NCBI GenBank assembly: GCA_004402915.1
Contig: SORU01000011.1
Span: 1-45,618, forward strand
Reading direction: 5' to 3'
DNA: 45,618 nucleotides
DNA from: Fidelibacterota bacterium MT.SAG.2
GTDB taxonomy: Bacteria > Fidelibacterota > SORT01
The position numbers and the translations under genes were made by a program. The notes beneath the pieces are model-generated. The model was not told where the DNA came from. It ran no database searches and worked only from the letters and a program-made list of their open reading frames with translations. Below are positions 1-9,631 of the stretch, one piece after another. The stretch's first letter is position 1. Every line of letters begins with the position of its first letter.

Positions 1-1
1 A

Positions 2-1240
2 TCATTTTACACTCAGTTGAATAACGGTTCTATAATTCGTAAGACTTTTCGATTCAGCGCCGAAAAATACGACTTCACCCTCAGGCTTGATGTTGCCGGA
101 TTGGCCGGCTCCACAATCGACAACAGGTACTCTGTTTTTTGGGAAACTCCGCTCTTATCGACAGAAAGGTACCTAAACGACGATATGCAGTATGCAAGGG
201 CGTTAACGCTGTTAGGGGATGAAATTGAAGAAATAGACGCCTCTGCGGGCGAAATAGAGCGTGAATATTTTGACGGTTCCGTTTCCTGGGCAGCAACAAG
301 AACAAAATACTTCACAGCTGTGATAATACCCGAAAGAGGCTCCTCCAACAAGGTCATGTTAAAATCCTCCGGCAGGACGACAAATGATGATGAATTATAT
401 AAATCCTTTGGAATGGCGCTTGATATACCCGTTGTAAATCCTTCCGGCGGCACATCCACCACTCTTATCGTCTATCTCGGTCCCATAAGTGCTGATATAT
501 TAAAGTCTTATCAGGTTGACTTACAGAAGATGATGAACTTCGGATGGGGCTTTATCCGACCGATTGGTCGAGCTGTTTTGTGGTCATTCGTTAAAATTCA
601 CTCAGTAATACCCAATTACGGCTTCGTAATTATAATTTTCTCGATACTAATTAAAATCTTAGTATATCCGCTTACACACAAAAGCTACGTATCAATGAAA
701 AAAATGCAGGATTTACAGCCTATTATAGCGGAAATGAAGGAGAAATATAAAGACGATCAACCGACGATGCAAAAGAAGCAGATGCAATTATTCAAGGAGA
801 AGGGCGTCAATCCGCTTGGCGGCTGCCTGCCAATGCTCATTCAAATGCCTCTATTGTTTGCTCTATTCACGGTATTTCGCTCCACCATTGAGCTTCGAGG
901 AGCAGAATTCATCTGGTGGATTACCGACCTCTCATCTCAAGATACACTTTTTACACTTCCATTCAGCCTTCCTATTTATGGACCGAATGTTAATTTCCTG
1001 CCGATCTTTATGGGTCTTACCATGTATCTTCAGCAAAAGTATTCAGGGCAATCTTCTACCACTGAACAACAAAAATTGATGGGCTACTTTATGCCTGTGT
1101 TTATGGTATTGTTTTTCAACACTTTTCCGTCCGGTCTGAATTTATATTATTCTCTTTTTAATATTTTTAGCGTAATTCAAACAAAATACCTCTCTAACGG
1201 TATATTTAATAAGACGAAAAACAGCGCCAAAACAGGATAG
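2..1240 (+). CDS. yidC: YidC membrane protein insertase (5' partial)
   Basis: YidC/Oxa1 insertase inserts and folds inner-membrane proteins, alone or with SecYEG. The frame is open from base 2, so the true start lies before the window; an in-frame TTG at 17 is not a credible start because the periplasmic domain is already under way. About 180 residues of the large Gram-negative periplasmic domain are visible, followed by the conserved Oxa1 core: a first core helix, then a cytoplasmic helical hairpin rich in Lys/Glu/Gln, the NPLGGCLPMLIQMP motif near 830-860, and further membrane helices ending near 1200. A short basic tail follows. It sits 24 bp upstream of mnmE, the usual rnpA-yidC-mnmE-mnmG neighbourhood. 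Identification is secure; only the 5' end is missing. Confidence 0.96.
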   Translation, partial: SFYTQLNNGSIIRKTFRFSAEKYDFTLRLDVAGLAGSTIDNRYSVFWETPLLSTERYLNDDMQYARALTLLGDEIEEIDASAGEIEREYFDGSVSWAATRTKYFTAVIIPERGSSNKVMLKSSGRTTNDDELYKSFGMALDIPVVNPSGGTSTTLIVYLGPISADILKSYQVDLQKMMNFGWGFIRPIGRAVLWSFVKIHSVIPNYGFVIIIFSILIKILVYPLTHKSYVSMKKMQDLQPIIAEMKEKYKDDQPTMQKKQMQLFKEKGVNPLGGCLPMLIQMPLLFALFTVFRSTIELRGAEFIWWITDLSSQDTLFTLPFSLPIYGPNVNFLPIFMGLTMYLQQKYSGQSSTTEQQKLMGYFMPVFMVLFFNTFPSGLNLYYSLFNIFSVIQTKYLSNGIFNKTKNSAKTG

Positions 1241-1264
1241 TATAATTTTTTCCGTTCAGATACA

Positions 1265-2644
1265 ATGGCTATCGACCCAAGAGAAGATGACACAATAGTT
1301 GCACTTTCCACCCCTCCAGGCTTAGGTGGAATAGCTGTTGTCAGGCTTTCCGGCACAGAATCTGTCTCTATAACGAATAAACTGCTTCCGTCAAACAAAA
1401 GGATATCCGCAAAATCACACGGAAAGGCTCTTGTGACCACTATTTCCGACCCATCTACCGGCGACACCATAGACGAGGTTGTGGTTACCTTCTTCAGGGC
1501 GCAGCACTCATATACAACGGAAGATCTGGTTGAAATTAGCTGTCATGGAGGCGAATACGTACAGAGTCAAATTCTATATTTGAGCACCAATGCCGGGGCA
1601 AGAATCGCCGAACCGGGTGAATTTACAAAAAGAGCATTTCTTGGAGGGAGGATAGATCTATCACAAGCGGAGGCTGTAGCGGATCTGATTTCCGCCAAAG
1701 TTAAGTCCGCTCACAGGTTTTCTATTCTACAAATGCAGGGAGCTTTAAAGGAGAGAACATCCTCCCTTAGAAGCAAAATTGTGGAGTTATCGGCTCTTAT
1801 CGAGGCTGAGTTGGATTTTTCCGACGATGAAATTACTCCGACTCCGAAGAATGTAATCGCAGAGAAGATAGATCAAGTGTTGATTGGCATTCAGCAGGTT
1901 TCAGGAAATTATGGTTACGGCAAAATCATTAGAACTGGGGCTATCGTGCCCATTATTGGCAAACCCAATGCCGGCAAGTCGAGCCTTCTAAATGCACTGT
2001 TGGCAGAGGAAAGGGCTATCGTGACAGAAACACCAGGTACGACCACAGATATAATCGAATGCCCCGTCGATATTGAAGGATTTCTTGTCCGGCTTATTGA
2101 TACCGCGGGTATTAGGAGTACAAGCGAATCGGTAGAAAAACTTGGCGTTGATAAAACTTTTGAACAGATCCGATCTGCAGACCTAATACTTTGGCTTATA
2201 GACAAAAGTTCGCCAATAGAGGAAGATGATCTGAACATTTATGCTGAATTGAAAAACAGAAATTATATCGTATTAGAGAGCAAGTCAGACCTCTCACGAC
2301 ACAAATCTTTTAATCCGGAGAGGCACGATATTAAGCCCGATTTAGCCATATCAAGCCAAACGGGAGATGGACTTCATGAACTTTCTTCTGATATAGCAAC
2401 AAAACTGAGAAGCTTGGATGCTGGTGAGGATGCTCTCATTACCAATGCGAGGCAGGCGGCAGCTTTTTCTAAAAGCGAAAAAGCTCTAAAAAGAGCGCTT
2501 TCGAGTACTTTGGACGGCGCGGGAAATGAATTTATTTCCGTTGATATAAGAGATGCCATGATATATTTGGGTGAAATAACGGGTGAAATAACCACAGATG
2601 ATGTATTAAATGAGATCTTTAGTCGATTTTGCATCGGGAAATAG
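1265..2644 (+). CDS. mnmE: tRNA modification GTPase MnmE (TrmE)
   Basis: MnmE works with MnmG to install the (carboxymethyl)aminomethyl group on U34 of certain tRNAs. The 459-residue product has the usual length and layout: N-terminal formyl-THF-binding domain, helical domain, and an inserted G domain. Visible G motifs are P-loop GKPNAGKSS (232-240), switch TPGTT (256-260) and DTAG (279-282). The C-terminal tetrapeptide is CIGK, with the catalytic-type Cys expected for this family. The guanine-specificity motif reads SKSD (339-342) instead of NKxD, which is unusual. The ATG start directly precedes the typical DTIVALSTPPG N-terminus. A parS site follows the stop codon by 2 bp and mnmG is next. 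Confidence 0.97.
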   Translation: MAIDPREDDTIVALSTPPGLGGIAVVRLSGTESVSITNKLLPSNKRISAKSHGKALVTTISDPSTGDTIDEVVVTFFRAQHSYTTEDLVEISCHGGEYVQSQILYLSTNAGARIAEPGEFTKRAFLGGRIDLSQAEAVADLISAKVKSAHRFSILQMQGALKERTSSLRSKIVELSALIEAELDFSDDEITPTPKNVIAEKIDQVLIGIQQVSGNYGYGKIIRTGAIVPIIGKPNAGKSSLLNALLAEERAIVTETPGTTTDIIECPVDIEGFLVRLIDTAGIRSTSESVEKLGVDKTFEQIRSADLILWLIDKSSPIEEDDLNIYAELKNRNYIVLESKSDLSRHKSFNPERHDIKPDLAISSQTGDGLHELSSDIATKLRSLDAGEDALITNARQAAAFSKSEKALKRALSSTLDGAGNEFISVDIRDAMIYLGEITGEITTDDVLNEIFSRFCIGK

Positions 2645-2646
2645 CA

Positions 2647-2662
2647 TGTTTCACGTGAAACA
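2647..2662. promoter_or_regulatory. parS centromere site (ParB-binding)
   Basis: The 16-bp perfect palindrome TGTTTCACGTGAAACA lies 2 bp after the mnmE stop codon. It is identical to the canonical chromosomal parS sequence described in Bacillus subtilis and conserved across bacteria. ParB binds it, loads onto flanking DNA as a CTP-dependent clamp and directs origin segregation with ParA and SMC. parA/parB are not in the window. Such sites cluster near oriC, which matches the dnaN-recF-gyrB-gyrA block about 10 kb away. It is the only copy I noticed here. Confidence 0.92.
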
Positions 2663-2713
2663 AGTCCGCTCTAATTTGCAAATCATTTACATTTATACTA
2701 ATATTGAATTGAT

Positions 2714-4600
2714 ATGACCGATAGTTACGATATTATAGTCGTTGGAGCCGGTCACGCAGGAATTGAAGCGGCTCTCTCCTCGGCCCGGATGGGAAATAGT
2801 GTTGCTATTATTACAATGGACACTAATGCTATCGGTAGAATGTCATGTAATCCTGCTATCGGAGGACTAGCCAAGGGTCACCTCGTGCGAGAAATTGACG
2901 CACTTGGAGGGGAGATGGGCAAAGCGGCCGATGCAACAGGAATCCAATTTAAAATGCTTAACCGCTCAAAGGGGCGCGCTGTCTGGTCTCCAAGATGCCA
3001 AAGCGATAAATACGCATATGCCGATTACATGGACGCTGTTGTCAATTCAGAAGAAAACATAACACTTATCGGAGACTCCGTAATCGGTGTATCTGTTCTA
3101 TCTAAGAAGGTAGAAGGCGTTTATACAACGAATCGCGGTACTATCGCAGCAAAAGCCGTCATTCTCACCTGTGGAACATTCTTGAACGGACTAATGCATA
3201 CAGGTCTAAAATCAACATCAGGGGGGAGGGTTGGAGAAGAAAAATCGGGGGGGCTAACAGAAAACCTAACTGAATTAGGATTCAAAACAGGAAGGTTAAA
3301 AACCGGAACACCGCCAAGATTAAAAAAAGAGACCATAAACTTTGATCTGACCGAACCACAGTATGGTGACGAAGAGCCAAGAGCATTCTCGTTTAGTACA
3401 AAGAATTTTAATCCGCCCAATATTCCTGCATACATAACTCACACAAACGAAAAAACCCACCGAATTATCGAGTCGGGACTTGATAAATCACCTATGTTTA
3501 CAGGATTAATAAAAGGTATCGGTCCGCGCTATTGCCCATCGATAGAGGATAAGATAATCCGGTTTTCCGACAAGCCGTCTCACCAACTTTTTCTTGAGAT
3601 CGAGGGAATAGGAAGGGGAGATATATATGTTAACGGCTTCTCGACAAGTCTTCCCGAGGATGTGCAGACCGAAGCAATCAGAACGGTACCCGGCTTGGAA
3701 GAAGTTGAACTCGTTCGTCCCGGCTATGCAGTTGAATACGACTATTTCCCTCCGCATCAGCTTTATCACACAATGGAAACTAAATTAGTAAAAAGTCTAT
3801 ATTTCGCGGGTCAGATAAACGGCACGAGCGGCTATGAAGAGGCGGCGGCTCAAGGGCTTGTTGCCGGGATCAACGCAGCCCTAAAACTTTTAGGAAAAGA
3901 TAAATTCCATACGGACAGAGCAGAGAGTTACATAGGGGTTCTCGTCGACGATCTTGTATCGAAAGGAACCCAAGAACCTTATAGAATGTTCACGTCGCGA
4001 GCTGAATATAGAATTCTCCTGCGTCATGATAATGCTGACATTCGTTTGTCTGAAAAGGGTTACAATTTTGGATTGGCCTCCAAGAAAGTATATGATCGAG
4101 CCAAATATAAAAAATCACTTTTAGAAGAATCTGTGTCCGCTTTGAGAGCAACCCACCTGTCCGTAAAAAAGATAAACGAGCGACTTGGGCACATTATCAG
4201 TCGACCAGCCGATAAACCTTCTTCGCTATTGCAGTTATTGAGGCGACCGGAAGTAAAGCTGCTCGACATTCTACCCATATTTGAAATAACGTCTTCAGCC
4301 CTTGCGAAGAAGATCCAATCAGATCCCGAGTCGGCGGAGCAGATCGAATTGGAAGTGAAATACGAAGGTTATATGAAGAGGCAAAACGAACAAGTGGCTC
4401 GCTTTCGAAAAATGGAACATAAGAATATACCCCCAACCTTTGACTATAGCGCTATTCGTTCCCTCTCCTCTGAGGGCAGGGAAAAGCTCTCGACCATGAA
4501 GCCGGAATCGCTTGGCCACGCTTCCCGTATCTCAGGGATAACACCATCGGATCTGTCTCTTGTTGCTATAGCCCTTAGGGCATATGACACCAGGGTCTAA
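2714..4600 (+). CDS. mnmG: tRNA uridine-5-carboxymethylaminomethyl synthesis enzyme MnmG (GidA)
   Basis: MnmG is the FAD- and NADH-dependent partner of MnmE in wobble-uridine (U34) modification. The 628-residue protein has normal family length. The N-terminal FAD-binding Rossmann motif GAGHAGIEAA is near residues 11-20. The two family cysteines are visible in the contexts MSCNPAIGG and GPRYCPSIEDK. The GTSGYEEAAAQGLVAGINAA signature and the C-terminal helical MnmE/tRNA-binding domain are also present. The ATG start lacks a clear Shine-Dalgarno. Its 3' end overlaps the start of mfd by 17 bp, so translation is probably coupled. In many genomes rsmG, parA and parB follow mnmG; here mfd does. Confidence 0.97.
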   Translation: MTDSYDIIVVGAGHAGIEAALSSARMGNSVAIITMDTNAIGRMSCNPAIGGLAKGHLVREIDALGGEMGKAADATGIQFKMLNRSKGRAVWSPRCQSDKYAYADYMDAVVNSEENITLIGDSVIGVSVLSKKVEGVYTTNRGTIAAKAVILTCGTFLNGLMHTGLKSTSGGRVGEEKSGGLTENLTELGFKTGRLKTGTPPRLKKETINFDLTEPQYGDEEPRAFSFSTKNFNPPNIPAYITHTNEKTHRIIESGLDKSPMFTGLIKGIGPRYCPSIEDKIIRFSDKPSHQLFLEIEGIGRGDIYVNGFSTSLPEDVQTEAIRTVPGLEEVELVRPGYAVEYDYFPPHQLYHTMETKLVKSLYFAGQINGTSGYEEAAAQGLVAGINAALKLLGKDKFHTDRAESYIGVLVDDLVSKGTQEPYRMFTSRAEYRILLRHDNADIRLSEKGYNFGLASKKVYDRAKYKKSLLEESVSALRATHLSVKKINERLGHIISRPADKPSSLLQLLRRPEVKLLDILPIFEITSSALAKKIQSDPESAEQIELEVKYEGYMKRQNEQVARFRKMEHKNIPPTFDYSAIRSLSSEGREKLSTMKPESLGHASRISGITPSDLSLVAIALRAYDTRV

Positions 4601-7600
4601 ACGAATATCACCGACAGCTTCCATCAGGGACGTTGAAATGATCGAAGAGCTTATCTCGTCCGGAGACGTTCATAAAAAATTCATACAAAAACTATCCACC
4701 CATGCTCGAATTGATATTTCCGGCGTTTCGGGCTCACTCACATCTTTCTTAATTAAAAGCGCTTTTCACCAGACAGGCGAATGCACATTAGTCGCTGCGC
4801 CAACATTGAAAGATGCCGAAGCGATTAGAGACGATCTTGAGCTTCTCGTTGGAAAAGAGTTTGTTTATTTCTTGCCCGAATCGGGTAAATCAGTCGGACA
4901 GGAAGCTCTTACACTGCTTTCATTTCGATCTCAAGCGCTTAACTCGATACAGAAAGGAACGCCTGTTATTCTGGTGACAACATTCGGCGGGCTCACAGAA
5001 TTTGTTACACCGCCCGAAAAAATTATCGAATCGTCAATTGATATATTAGTTGGCAAAGAGATTAATTTGCATGATCTTAAATTGAAGCTTACTGACATCG
5101 GCTACGAATCGGAGAAGATGGTATCAAGACCATTCGATTTTAGCATACGCGGTGGAATTGTGGATATTTTTCCCATCTCATTTGAACATCCCGTGCGTAT
5201 CGAGTTTTTTGGAGACAAAATTGAGTCTATGAGAGAATTCGATGTTGTCACACAAATATCACGTAAACACATAAAAAACATACGGATACTGCCTGATTTA
5301 CGGTTAGCTATTTTCGCAAACGATGGAGCTTCCGGAGGAATTTTATCTGTTCTACCCGAGCAATCATTGGTCTGGATCGAACAGGAAGAGAAGCTCGAAT
5401 TGCTGAATGAAAAAAAGAGTAGTCTTGATCTTGGGCTTCTCAGAAAAGAGATCGCTCGGTTCCGCGGCATAAATGTAAAATCTTTTTCGTCTAAAGACGC
5501 TTTGGATTTCTGCAGTCTGCCGCAATCCGGATACGGCAGATCGGTCAACGCCCTTTCAGCCGACTTACGCAAGTGGTCTAACTTAAACGATTCCATTATT
5601 ATATCTTGCGAAAATGAAATTCATATGGAACGTATGAACAATTTAATTGGAGAGAAAGATGTTCTTCTTCTGCCAATTCCCATGTCCGGAGGATTTCATC
5701 TGCCTTCTGCAAATTTTCACTTATTAACAGACCATCAGATCTTTGACAGACATCGAAAGCGGCGTTCGTTTTTAAGTTTTTCATCTTTTAGCGCGCCCAT
5801 CCGGCATGTAGCCGGTATTAAGATTGGTGACTATCTCGTTCACATTGAGCACGGGATTGGGAAATATCGCGGCATGGAAAAAATAAATATACAAGGTGCC
5901 ATGAGAGAGTGTCTGAAGATTGTTTATGCGGGAGACGATAAGATCTATCTTCCTGTTGAAAATTTTCATCGAATACAAAAATATAAAACCGCGGAGGGAA
6001 TAACACCAAAGTTAAATAAGATAGGAACCGGTGAATGGGAGAGGCTTAAAAAGAATACTAAGTCATCCATATCAAAGATCGCCCGTGACTTAGTAGAGCT
6101 TTATGCTAAAAGATTAAACTCGAAGGGTTTCTCATTCAGCGGCGATGAAGATATGCAGTGGGCATTAGAATCCAGTTTTCCTTACAGTGAAACCGAGGAC
6201 CAATTGCAGGCAATTGAAGAGGTCAAATCCGATATGGAAAAAAACTATCCGATGGACAGGCTTCTCTGCGGAGATGTGGGATTTGGAAAAACGGAAGTTG
6301 CTCTCCGTGCCGCCTTTAAGTGTGCGATTAACGGCAAACAGACCGCTATTTTAGTGCCGACAACAATATTAGCTGAGCAGCATTTTATGACATTCAAAGA
6401 AAGGCTCATTCCGTTTCCGGTTAATGTCGAATCGATAAGCAGGTTCAGGAGCAAGAAAGAGCAATCCAAAATCCTCTCAAGACTTGCGGCCGGCAGTGTT
6501 GATATATTGATCGGAACTCATCGCCTATTAAGCAAGGATGTTATTTTTAAAGACCTTGGGCTTCTCATCATAGACGAGGAGCATCGCTTCGGAGTGAGAC
6601 AGAAAGAACGATTAAAAGAGATGAGGCTTTCGGTCGATACTCTTTCCATGTCGGCGACGCCGATTCCAAGAACCTTAAATTTCTCGCTTTTAGGCGCCCG
6701 TGATCTTTCGAACATCAACACGGCTCCAAAGAACCGTTTACCAATTTATACAGAAATAACCTCCCTTGAAGAGGGCTTGGTACGTGATGCCATTCTCAAA
6801 GAGGTAGAAAGGGGCGGTCAAGTCTTTTTTGTTCACAATGAGGTCAAAACTATAGATAAAATATATAACATTCTTAGGAAATGGGTTCCTCAAGTAAGAA
6901 TATGTGTTGCTCACGGTCAGATGAGACCCAAAGAGCTTGAGGCTATAATGTCTAAGTTCATGGCGGGAGAATACGAAGTTTTATTAAGTACCATGATAAT
7001 CGAAAGCGGGCTTGATATCCCAAATGTGAACACGATCCTTGTTAACAGGGCAGACAAGTTTGGATTATCTCAGCTTTACCAACTCCGCGGCAGGGTGGGA
7101 CGTTCTGACCGTCGCGCATTTGCTTATCTCTTGATACCTCCGGCTCACAAATTAACCGAGACTGCTATTAAAAGACTGAAAACGCTCGAAAATTTTACGC
7201 AGCTAGGTGTCGGTTTTAATATTGCCATGCAAGATCTCGAAATCAGGGGCGCCGGAAATTTATTAGGAACCAAGCAGAGCGGGTTTATGGAGGCTGTTGG
7301 ATATGATATGTACAACAGACTCATAAACGAAGCAGTGGAGGAAATGAAAAAAAGCTACGGGATAGAAACTACTTCCACGTTCAAGGTGATGACAGAAATT
7401 GATTGCGACATTGATGCCTATTTCCCCGAAACTTACATAGAGGATGGAGAGACAAGAATAGATCTATACAGGCGAATGTCTTCTTCAATTACAGTTTCGG
7501 TAGTTAGTTCAATTTCCTCCGAGCTGTTAGACCGGTTTGGCCCAATGCCGAACGAGGCAAGAAATTTATTAGAATTAACTAATATAAAAATCTTAGCCTC

Positions 7601-7853
7601 TGCCCTGCAAATAAAATCTATTTCTATTAAGCGCTCAACACTAACGGGTCTGATAGGAAATTCTGATAATATTTCATCCAACGACGAGTTTTTCAAAATT
7701 CTATCCCGTACAAATGGAATAGAACAATATAATATATCAATAAAAGCAGGGGAAAAGACCTATCTTCAAGCTGAATTAGATACTAATAATACACTCGAAT
7801 CAGCCAGTTCGTTGTTGAAACTTTTATCATCATCAATTAACTTGAATAGATAG
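4584..7853 (+). CDS. mfd: Transcription-repair coupling factor Mfd
   Basis: Mfd is the ATP-driven translocase that removes RNA polymerase stalled at lesions and recruits UvrA. The 1089-residue product is slightly shorter than the common 1150. Domains in order: UvrB-homology N-terminal region (about 40-230, with SRPFDFSIRGGIVDIFP), a CarD-like RNA-polymerase-interacting domain (about 410-480, GDYLVHIEHGIGKYRG), and the RecG-like motor with Walker A GDVGFGKT (563-570), the DEEH box near 667-670, and the QLRGRVGRSDR helicase motif VI. A C-terminal regulatory domain follows. The ATG at 4584 lies inside mnmG. The spacing to the following lipoprotein gene is 35 bp. Confidence 0.97.
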   Translation: MTPGSKRISPTASIRDVEMIEELISSGDVHKKFIQKLSTHARIDISGVSGSLTSFLIKSAFHQTGECTLVAAPTLKDAEAIRDDLELLVGKEFVYFLPESGKSVGQEALTLLSFRSQALNSIQKGTPVILVTTFGGLTEFVTPPEKIIESSIDILVGKEINLHDLKLKLTDIGYESEKMVSRPFDFSIRGGIVDIFPISFEHPVRIEFFGDKIESMREFDVVTQISRKHIKNIRILPDLRLAIFANDGASGGILSVLPEQSLVWIEQEEKLELLNEKKSSLDLGLLRKEIARFRGINVKSFSSKDALDFCSLPQSGYGRSVNALSADLRKWSNLNDSIIISCENEIHMERMNNLIGEKDVLLLPIPMSGGFHLPSANFHLLTDHQIFDRHRKRRSFLSFSSFSAPIRHVAGIKIGDYLVHIEHGIGKYRGMEKINIQGAMRECLKIVYAGDDKIYLPVENFHRIQKYKTAEGITPKLNKIGTGEWERLKKNTKSSISKIARDLVELYAKRLNSKGFSFSGDEDMQWALESSFPYSETEDQLQAIEEVKSDMEKNYPMDRLLCGDVGFGKTEVALRAAFKCAINGKQTAILVPTTILAEQHFMTFKERLIPFPVNVESISRFRSKKEQSKILSRLAAGSVDILIGTHRLLSKDVIFKDLGLLIIDEEHRFGVRQKERLKEMRLSVDTLSMSATPIPRTLNFSLLGARDLSNINTAPKNRLPIYTEITSLEEGLVRDAILKEVERGGQVFFVHNEVKTIDKIYNILRKWVPQVRICVAHGQMRPKELEAIMSKFMAGEYEVLLSTMIIESGLDIPNVNTILVNRADKFGLSQLYQLRGRVGRSDRRAFAYLLIPPAHKLTETAIKRLKTLENFTQLGVGFNIAMQDLEIRGAGNLLGTKQSGFMEAVGYDMYNRLINEAVEEMKKSYGIETTSTFKVMTEIDCDIDAYFPETYIEDGETRIDLYRRMSSSITVSVVSSISSELLDRFGPMPNEARNLLELTNIKILASALQIKSISIKRSTLTGLIGNSDNISSNDEFFKILSRTNGIEQYNISIKAGEKTYLQAELDTNNTLESASSLLKLLSSSINLNR

Positions 7854-7888
7854 ACAATAATAAATAATAAATTGAAGGAACAAAATTA

Positions 7889-9631
7889 ATGTATCAACTT
7901 CGTTCGATAACTATACTGATGCTCCTGGTATCTATCATCGCCGGCTGTTCAAAGAAACATCCATCAGACATGGGGCCCATTGTCGCCAAAATTGGCAATG
8001 AATACATATACTTATATGATATTATTAGCCCTAAGGACAGCGCAACTTTCTTCCAAGGGGGGCTTGAGTTTCGCAAGAAACGCTTAACAAGTTATGTCAT
8101 GCGTGACATGTATATCAGAGAGGGCTATAAAAAGGGTTTTCATAAAAATGACACTATCATAGAAAAGATGGATGCATATACTAAAAGCGGAATGGTTAAT
8201 TTAGTTTATAGCGGAGAGATATTGGACAGGTTTGCAGGCGAAAAAGCACGGAGAGAGCTTTATGAGAATCTAAAAAAACAGGTTTCCGGTCGCCATATAT
8301 TGATTACATATCAAGGATCGTTAGCGCCGCCATCAGAGATCACACGGTCAAAAACCGACGCCCTTCTCTTAATAACGGAGATTGGAGCAAAGATAAAAAA
8401 CAATGAAGATTTTATTTCGTTTGCCGACAGCCTATCGGAGGATCCGACCTCCGTTAATGGTGGCGATCTTGGATTTTTCGAATGGGGTCAAATGGAAGAT
8501 TCGTTCCAAGAGGTTGCATTTTCCCTTCCGATAAACACATTGTCAAGCGCGGTTGAAAGTTCTTACGGGTATCATCTTATTTGGGTAGACAGCGTTAAGT
8601 CCGTTGAATTGGGTTCATTTAACAGAATGGAGGGCCAACTAAGAAACAAGCTTTATACCCTAAAAAATGTTGATATGGTAAATGCCGCAGAAGCTCTTGT
8701 CGATTCATTGAATACTATCGCCAGTACATTGATAAATTCCGACAGAATCGACATATTGGTAAAAAATATATTTACATTCATACAAACAAAAAGTTCCGGC
8801 TCATTGCGTAATAGTCCGGTAGGATTTTTGCAAGAACAAATGCAATTCGGCCCACTTGCAACATATTCCGACAAAGAGATCACAACACAGATATTAATTG
8901 ATCTGTTAAAAAATCCTACTGGCGGCCGGACGCTTAACACCCTTGCTGACACCTCATTGATTAAGAAAATTGTCGTTGGAGAAGTTAATAAAGCAATCAT
9001 TACAAAACTCGGGTTCGATTCCGGTTACGACAAAAGACCGGAATTCAGAAATGATTTCAAGAAAAAAGAGAGGGCTTTTGTTTGGCAAGAGATGCGTGAA
9101 TTTGTAATAACAGATAAGCTGAACAGTTCAGATGGTAATATTCAAAAATATTATGATGAGCATAAAGACAACTATCTTACAAAAAGAAAATCTGATATAG
9201 TCGAGATTCTTGTAACTGAAAAAAATCTTGCGGACTCCCTTTATGCTCTTGCGCAAAACGGCGCCGACATGACAGAGCTGGCGGTTAAGTTCAGCAATAG
9301 AAAAAATGTTGAAAAAAGCTTGGGTATAATAAAGGAGGTCACCCGGTTTCAAATGGGAAAAATCGGCAAGAAAATTTCTTCAATGAATGTTGACGAAATT
9401 TCTAAGCCGCTCAAGGTTGGTAAGAACTGGTCTTTCTTCAAAGTTATTTCTGTCAAAGAACCTCAATATCGACCCTTGGAGGATGTACGAAGCAAGATTC
9501 TTGTTGATTTCCGTAATTACGAGAAACGCCGACACGCTAAAATATTCTCGAGTTACCTTACTGACACATATAAGCCTCAATACTACTACGAGAATTTAGA
9601 TAATACAGTCGCCGAAGGAACCGTTGAATAA
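7889..9631 (+). CDS. Parvulin-type peptidyl-prolyl isomerase lipoprotein (SurA/PpiC-like)
   Basis: A periplasmic folding chaperone anchored as a lipoprotein: the signal peptide ends in the lipobox IIAGC with the lipidated Cys at residue 20. A SurA-like N-terminal segment follows. The first parvulin domain spans about residues 133-240, with GRHILI at its start and GGDLGFFEWGQM, then YGYHLIWV at its end. A second, weaker parvulin-like unit lies near 430-540. At 580 residues it is longer than a typical PpiC. A GAAGGAA Shine-Dalgarno precedes the ATG. It is the first of three consecutive parvulin-like genes with overlapping ends, so one operon with the next two. Likely clients are outer-membrane proteins; that is family inference. 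Confidence 0.85.
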   Translation: MYQLRSITILMLLVSIIAGCSKKHPSDMGPIVAKIGNEYIYLYDIISPKDSATFFQGGLEFRKKRLTSYVMRDMYIREGYKKGFHKNDTIIEKMDAYTKSGMVNLVYSGEILDRFAGEKARRELYENLKKQVSGRHILITYQGSLAPPSEITRSKTDALLLITEIGAKIKNNEDFISFADSLSEDPTSVNGGDLGFFEWGQMEDSFQEVAFSLPINTLSSAVESSYGYHLIWVDSVKSVELGSFNRMEGQLRNKLYTLKNVDMVNAAEALVDSLNTIASTLINSDRIDILVKNIFTFIQTKSSGSLRNSPVGFLQEQMQFGPLATYSDKEITTQILIDLLKNPTGGRTLNTLADTSLIKKIVVGEVNKAIITKLGFDSGYDKRPEFRNDFKKKERAFVWQEMREFVITDKLNSSDGNIQKYYDEHKDNYLTKRKSDIVEILVTEKNLADSLYALAQNGADMTELAVKFSNRKNVEKSLGIIKEVTRFQMGKIGKKISSMNVDEISKPLKVGKNWSFFKVISVKEPQYRPLEDVRSKILVDFRNYEKRRHAKIFSSYLTDTYKPQYYYENLDNTVAEGTVE

